DNA of 64,000 bases from an uncultured Clostridia bacterium. GTDB taxonomy: Bacteria; Bacillota; Dehalobacteriia; UBA4068. Shown here piece by piece: positions 60,752-64,000 of the stretch; positions within the stretch are counted from its first letter, which is position 1, and every line of letters starts with the position of its first letter. The translations under genes were made by a program, and so were the position numbers. The stretch spans positions 1 to 64,000 of the forward strand of contig CALXRV010000054.1 in the NCBI GenBank assembly GCA_944390945.1, written 5' to 3'. The notes under the pieces were generated by a model. The model searched no databases, was not told the DNA's origin, and saw only the letters and a program-made list of their open reading frames with translations.

Positions 60752-61914
60752 TTCTGCTGCTGCTCTTTTTTCTCTCCCCCACGGCATTGGCAGCCGAACA
60801 GCCGGCGGCCGAAAGCGCGCAGACAGAACCCGGCAGCACGGATACTGCATCGCTGATCGATACCAGCGCGCTGGAAGGAATGCTTGCGGAAATGGATCAG
60901 CAATACGCTGATTATCTGGAGGGGTTTTCCCTTCGCGCTATTTGGCATGAGCTGCGTACGAACGGCAACCCGCCTTCGCTTGATCAGCTGGTTGCATTAT
61001 TCGCCTCGCTGTTTTTCCAGGAAGTACTGGCCAGCGGCGCCCTACTCGCACAAATCATGGCGCTTTCCCTGCTCGCTCTGCTGTTGCAGATCCTACGCGG
61101 CAGTTTTGCCAGCGGGCAGATCGCACAGCTCTCGAGCTGGGTCGTTTTTCTGCTGCTACTCGCGCTGATGACAGCGACGTTTTCCGCAGCTCTGCAGGAA
61201 GCGCGCAGCGCGCTGCAAATGATTGCCGACCTGATCTTTGTCCTGCTGCCGCTGTTGCTGCCCCTGCTGGCTGCGCTGGGCGGAGTATCTACCGTTGCCT
61301 TGATCTCGCCTGCTCTGCTCTTTGCGCTCAACCTGCTGATCACGTTGATGAAGAATATCGTATTCCCGCTCATCTGTTTTTCTGCCCTGCTGCGGTTAGC
61401 CGGACGGCTCTCGCCACATTTTCCGATCAGCCGAATGGCAGCGCTCTGTAAAGATGCCGCACTGGGGCTGATGAGCATAGTCGCCACCCTGTTCATCACC
61501 TTTCTCAGCCTCTCCGGCATCGCTTCGGCCAGTCGCGACGGCCTGGCGATCAAAGCGGCAAAGACAGCAAGCGGCGCTTTCATTCCGGTCGTCGGACGGA
61601 CGCTGGCAGATTCGCTAGACAGCGTGCTGGGCACAGTGCTTCTGCTCAAACAGGCAATCGGGATTATCGGTAGCCTGGGGCTGCTGCTGATCTGCGCACT
61701 ACCAGCCATCCGCTTGCTGGCCCAGGCTATCCTTTTCCGCATCGCAGGCGCACTGATCCAGCCGTTGGGGGACGATGCGCTCTCCGCCGCGCTGACCGAT
61801 GCCGGTAACGCGCTGACCTTGCTCTTCGCCGCGCTGGCTCTTTGCGGGCTATTCGCCTTCTTTGCGCTGGCACTCGTTGTCGGTCTGGGCAGTATAACCA
61901 TGATGATGCGCTGA
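60742..61914 (+). CDS. spoIIIAE: Stage III sporulation protein AE, start codon unusual
   Basis: About 390 residues. The signal peptide GLILLLLFFLSPTALAAEQ is clear, followed by FFQEVLASGALLAQIMALS and many TM segments with GLMSIVATLFITFLSLSGIA and SGAFIPVVGRTLADSLDSVL, all SpoIIIAE features. There is no ATG, GTG or TTG in frame between the spoIIIAD coding region and the signal peptide. The best candidates are ATT 60742, 10 bases after CAGGCGG, or CTG 60754. The first in-frame ATG (60880) would remove the signal. It follows spoIIIAD, in a different frame. Confidence 0.85.
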   Translation: MGLILLLLFFLSPTALAAEQPAAESAQTEPGSTDTASLIDTSALEGMLAEMDQQYADYLEGFSLRAIWHELRTNGNPPSLDQLVALFASLFFQEVLASGALLAQIMALSLLALLLQILRGSFASGQIAQLSSWVVFLLLLALMTATFSAALQEARSALQMIADLIFVLLPLLLPLLAALGGVSTVALISPALLFALNLLITLMKNIVFPLICFSALLRLAGRLSPHFPISRMAALCKDAALGLMSIVATLFITFLSLSGIASASRDGLAIKAAKTASGAFIPVVGRTLADSLDSVLGTVLLLKQAIGIIGSLGLLLICALPAIRLLAQAILFRIAGALIQPLGDDALSAALTDAGNALTLLFAALALCGLFAFFALALVVGLGSITMMMR

Positions 61915-61951
61915 AAGCGCGAATACCAATACAGAAAGGAGAAGGGCCAAG

Positions 61952-62518
61952 GTGGAAGTCGTCGCCGAAATCATCCGCGGCATCGCAGCATTAGTACTGC
62001 TGGCCGCATTGCTGGAGATGCTGTTGCCAGAGGGCACAACAGCCCGCTTCATCCGCGTCATCATCGGACTGGCGCTGATCGCCAGCGTTATTCTGCCCTT
62101 AGCGCAAGATCTCAAACCACAGCAGCTGGCGTCTGCACGCGAACTGGATTTGACCGGGATGGCAAAGTCGGCGGATGATGCAGAAACCACGGCGGAATAT
62201 GCGGCAGAAGGCGCGGCGCTCGCCGCAACGCTGCAAGACAGCGCCATGTTGGAATATGCGACCGAACTTAACCGTCAGGCGGCGGCGCTTGCCACGCTGG
62301 CAGAAGGGATATCCACGGCAGATGCGACCGTTGTCTTTGATGATGACGGCACATTGCGGCAGATTGAGCTCGAGCTGACAACGGAACCTGGCTGTGACCC
62401 AGAGGCAGCTGCCACTGCAGCAGTCAACCTGGTCAGCGGATTTTATCTACTGCCGAGCGAACAGGTCGGATATGCCGTTACTTCAGCAGAAGAAACCGGA
62501 ATGGAGGGATCTGAATGA
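61952..62518 (+). CDS. spoIIIAF: Stage III sporulation protein AF
   Basis: A 188-residue protein with two N-terminal TM segments (about residues 10-26 and 34-50) and a soluble domain typical of SpoIIIAF. It starts with GTG, with AAAGGAGAAGGG upstream. Conserved start region EIIRGIAALVLLAALLEML and RFIRVIIGLALIASVILPL; the middle Ala/Glu-rich helical part varies. It overlaps spoIIIAG by 4 bases. Confidence 0.92.
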   Translation: MEVVAEIIRGIAALVLLAALLEMLLPEGTTARFIRVIIGLALIASVILPLAQDLKPQQLASARELDLTGMAKSADDAETTAEYAAEGAALAATLQDSAMLEYATELNRQAAALATLAEGISTADATVVFDDDGTLRQIELELTTEPGCDPEAAATAAVNLVSGFYLLPSEQVGYAVTSAEETGMEGSE

Positions 62519-63162
62519 CAGAAAGCCAGCCGCAAACGTGGGAGCAAGAATCGGAGCAGCAGCAACACAGCGATAAAAAACTGCATGGCTGGTGGCATCG
62601 TCTGGCGGCCAAAGAGCAAAAGCTGCTGATCCGGTTGGGCATTTGCCTGGCGGCCGGCATCACGCTGATGTATGCCGGAAGCCTGGGGCTGGGCGCCGGC
62701 CATACATCGTCAGACGTTGCGGAACGCCAACAGCAGGAAGAACTATCCACCACAGCAGAAAGCGAAGTGCTGGAACAGAAGCTGGCGGATATTCTCTCGC
62801 AGGTAAAAGGCGCTGGCCAGGTTAGTGTAGCCGTAGAATATAGCGAAAGCGCTGCCGCAGTCTATGCCACAGATCGAGAGATATCCGAAGACGAGGACGG
62901 CAGCAGCCGGCAGGAGCAGGAAAGCTTGACCTTGGCTGGAGACGCGCCGGTGCTGATCAAGCAACAGACACCGCAGCTGCGCGGCGTTCTCGTCGTAGCA
63001 AGCGGGGCTGGAGATGTCCTCGTACGCGAGCGGCTGCTTCAGGCGGTGAAAGGTTTGCTGGGGTTAGAGGCTGCCCAAATTGCGATTATTGAAGGCGAGT
63101 ATGGTATGGAAAGTACGGCAAATAGCCAAAATACAGAAGGGAGCGAATCAGATGCGGTTTGA
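62515..63162 (+). CDS. spoIIIAG: Stage III sporulation protein AG
   Basis: A 215-residue bitopic protein that forms the large ring of the channel in Bacillus. A Gln/Glu-rich cytoplasmic start, TM segment (about 40-58), then a ring-building domain with LEQKLADILSQVKGAGQVSV and the C-terminal strand region LRGVLVVASGAGDVLVRERL. An acidic insert (EISEDEDGSSRQEQE) lies inside the domain, as in homologues. It overlaps both neighbours by a few bases. Confidence 0.94.
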   Translation: MTESQPQTWEQESEQQQHSDKKLHGWWHRLAAKEQKLLIRLGICLAAGITLMYAGSLGLGAGHTSSDVAERQQQEELSTTAESEVLEQKLADILSQVKGAGQVSVAVEYSESAAAVYATDREISEDEDGSSRQEQESLTLAGDAPVLIKQQTPQLRGVLVVASGAGDVLVRERLLQAVKGLLGLEAAQIAIIEGEYGMESTANSQNTEGSESDAV

Positions 63163-63817
63163 TTTCAAAAAACGGGGTTCGGAAGACAAAAAGAAGCGGA
63201 TTGTACCCGCCAAATTGGGGCTGTTGGCTTTTCTTGCCTTCTGCCTCTGCGTACTGGCCTGGGATATTGCGCAAGGCGGAACAGATGGCGCCTTAACCGC
63301 CGAACGTCCGGCAGTCGATGTTTCGGATCTCGACCTGCCGGAGCCAGCTGTTGCCGTAAGCGCCACGGCAGGTCAGGAAGGGAACGAAAAAGAAGACGAG
63401 CAAGCAGGCGGAGAAAGCGAAGCTGCGGAAGAAGAAAAAGCGGGGGAAGCGCCGCTGACCACCGAAGATGCTGCTGCCGCCGTTTTCGCCGCCTATCGTA
63501 TGGATCGGGAACAATCGCGCAGCGAAGAATTGGCCCTGCTGCAAGATGTGATCGAGGATAAAGCAAGTTCCGAAGATATCCGCCGCGAAGCAGAACAGCG
63601 CCGCCTGGATATCGCAGCTGCCATCGAGCAGGAAGCAAATGCAGAAAGCCTGCTGGACGCCAAAGGTTTTGGCGAAACTGTCGTCCTGCGCGGCACGGAT
63701 CAGGCTACCGTAGTCTGTGCGATCGAGCTGGATGCAGTCAAGGCTGCCCAAATTGCCGAAATCGTTTCCACAGCATGCGAGGTAGACTTTAAAAATGTAG
63801 TTATTGTCAATAGGTGA
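63152..63817 (+). CDS. spoIIIAH: Stage III sporulation protein AH
   Basis: A 221-residue bitopic protein that pairs with forespore SpoIIQ across the septal space. TM segment at about residues 23-40 (LGLLAFLAFCLCVLAWDI), an acidic linker, then the YscJ/FliF-like domain with REQSRSEELALLQDVIEDKA-type helix and a C-terminal FKNVVIVN strand. No SpoIIQ gene is in the window. GAAGGGAG precedes ATG 63152. Last gene of the operon; its 3' end overlaps a sigma-A promoter. Confidence 0.95.
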   Translation: MRFDFKKRGSEDKKKRIVPAKLGLLAFLAFCLCVLAWDIAQGGTDGALTAERPAVDVSDLDLPEPAVAVSATAGQEGNEKEDEQAGGESEAAEEEKAGEAPLTTEDAAAAVFAAYRMDREQSRSEELALLQDVIEDKASSEDIRREAEQRRLDIAAAIEQEANAESLLDAKGFGETVVLRGTDQATVVCAIELDAVKAAQIAEIVSTACEVDFKNVVIVNR

Positions 63818-63832
63818 ATCCTCTGGTATAAT
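63804..63832 (+). promoter_or_regulatory. SigA promoter of the Asp23 gene
   Basis: TTGTCA (63804-63809), 17-base spacer, perfect TATAAT (63827-63832). The -35 box is inside the end of spoIIIAH. Confidence 0.85.
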
Positions 63833-63843
63833 ATATCTAATCA

Positions 63844-63877
63844 CCTGTTCCTCATATCCTTCGGGATATGCCACAGG
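63844..63877 (+). promoter_or_regulatory. UUCG hairpin in the Asp23 leader
   Basis: CATATCC (63853-63859), UUCG loop, GGATATG (63864-63870), with an outer CCTGT/ACAGG pair. No T-run follows, so it may stabilise the mRNA. The ribosome site AAAGGAGGG lies just after. Confidence 0.6.
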
Positions 63878-63896
63878 ACAAAAGGAGGGCAATCAC

Positions 63897-64000
63897 ATGG
63901 TCGAAAGCGAAGAGAGAATCGCAGAGAGCACCGAACAAACCAGTATCGGCAGCGTCCGCATCGCATCTGACGTCGTGGCCACCATCGCCAGTCTGGCTGC
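63897..64000 (+). CDS. Asp23/Gls24 family envelope stress protein, N-terminal fragment
   Basis: The first 34 residues are present before the window ends. After an acidic start comes IGSVRIASDVVATIASLAA, the conserved opening of Asp23/Gls24 (YloU/AmaP partner) proteins. A strong AAAGGAGGG site and its own sigma-A promoter precede it. These proteins sit under the membrane and respond to wall stress. The neighbour order spoIIIAH-Asp23 is common in Clostridia. Confidence 0.9.
   Translation, partial: MVESEERIAESTEQTSIGSVRIASDVVATIASLA

Noticed and set aside
1-64000. CRISPR arrays, insertion sequences, prophage genes, tRNA or rRNA genes
   Set aside because: I saw no spaced repeats, transposase or phage motifs, or tRNA/rRNA-like segments when reading the gaps; a tRNAscan or profile search was not possible.

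Overview
The window comes from a spore-forming member of the Bacillota (Firmicutes), with moderately high GC. The evidence is a complete spoIIIAA-AH operon, CodY, RemA, a PerR-type Fur protein, YlbF and YmdB homologues, a meso-diaminopimelate-type MurE and strong AGGAGG-like ribosome sites. It is chromosomal housekeeping DNA. I see no rRNA, tRNA, CRISPR array, insertion sequence, prophage or defence island. Class cannot be fixed from the window; gene order is closest to Clostridia or Negativicutes.

Layout. 1-2.3 kb: the 5' end of a PadR regulator with an operator over its own promoter, a long palindrome, and a class B penicillin-binding protein. 2.4-7.2 kb (minus): yicC-mihF-remA-gmk-rpoZ-coaBC-metK, read from one promoter. 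7.4-10.8 kb (plus): rqcH and a sodium:alanine symporter. 10.9-17.7 kb (minus): ftsQ-ftsZ-codY-relA-dtd-MBL hydrolase-CBS protein. 17.9-23.1 kb (plus): hisS-aspS, an anti-sigma-like membrane protein, a 6S RNA gene and a YcxB-like protein. 23.2-36.0 kb (minus): the main division and cell wall cluster mraZ-rsmH-ftsL-PASTA PBP-murE-mraY-murD-ftsW-murG-murC-murB. It lacks murF between murE and mraY, and ftsA is absent between ftsQ and ftsZ. 36.2-45.4 kb: a membrane protein, a TPR protein, perR, ylbF, a LysM protein, a redox disulfide protein, gdhA, dnaE and radC. 45.6-49.8 kb (minus): a zinc-ribbon protein, then ymdB-dipeptidase-PHP phosphoesterase-coiled coil protein-CobS-like membrane protein. 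50.2-54.2 kb (minus): lipoprotein-murJ-wecA/tagO-type transferase-SH3 protein. 54.4-57.6 kb (minus): murI-xseA-xseB-ispA. 57.8 kb to the end (plus): a flavoprotein, spoIIIAA-AH and the start of an Asp23 protein.

How the genes work together. Most of the window serves peptidoglycan synthesis and division: precursor ligases, lipid I/II enzymes, flippase, polymerase and transpeptidases, D-Glu supply from MurI, and undecaprenyl precursor from IspA. Nutrient and stringent control sit next to it, with relA directly downstream of codY. The right end encodes the SpoIIIA channel that links mother cell and forespore.

The points most worth a second look are the CobS-like protein that has lost most of its catalytic Asp motif, spoIIIAE without a usual start codon, the hairpin that masks the spoIIIAA ribosome site, the split division cluster without ftsA and murF, the codY-relA pairing, the PadR operator, and the 6S RNA gene. 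I found no convincing new multi-gene system.
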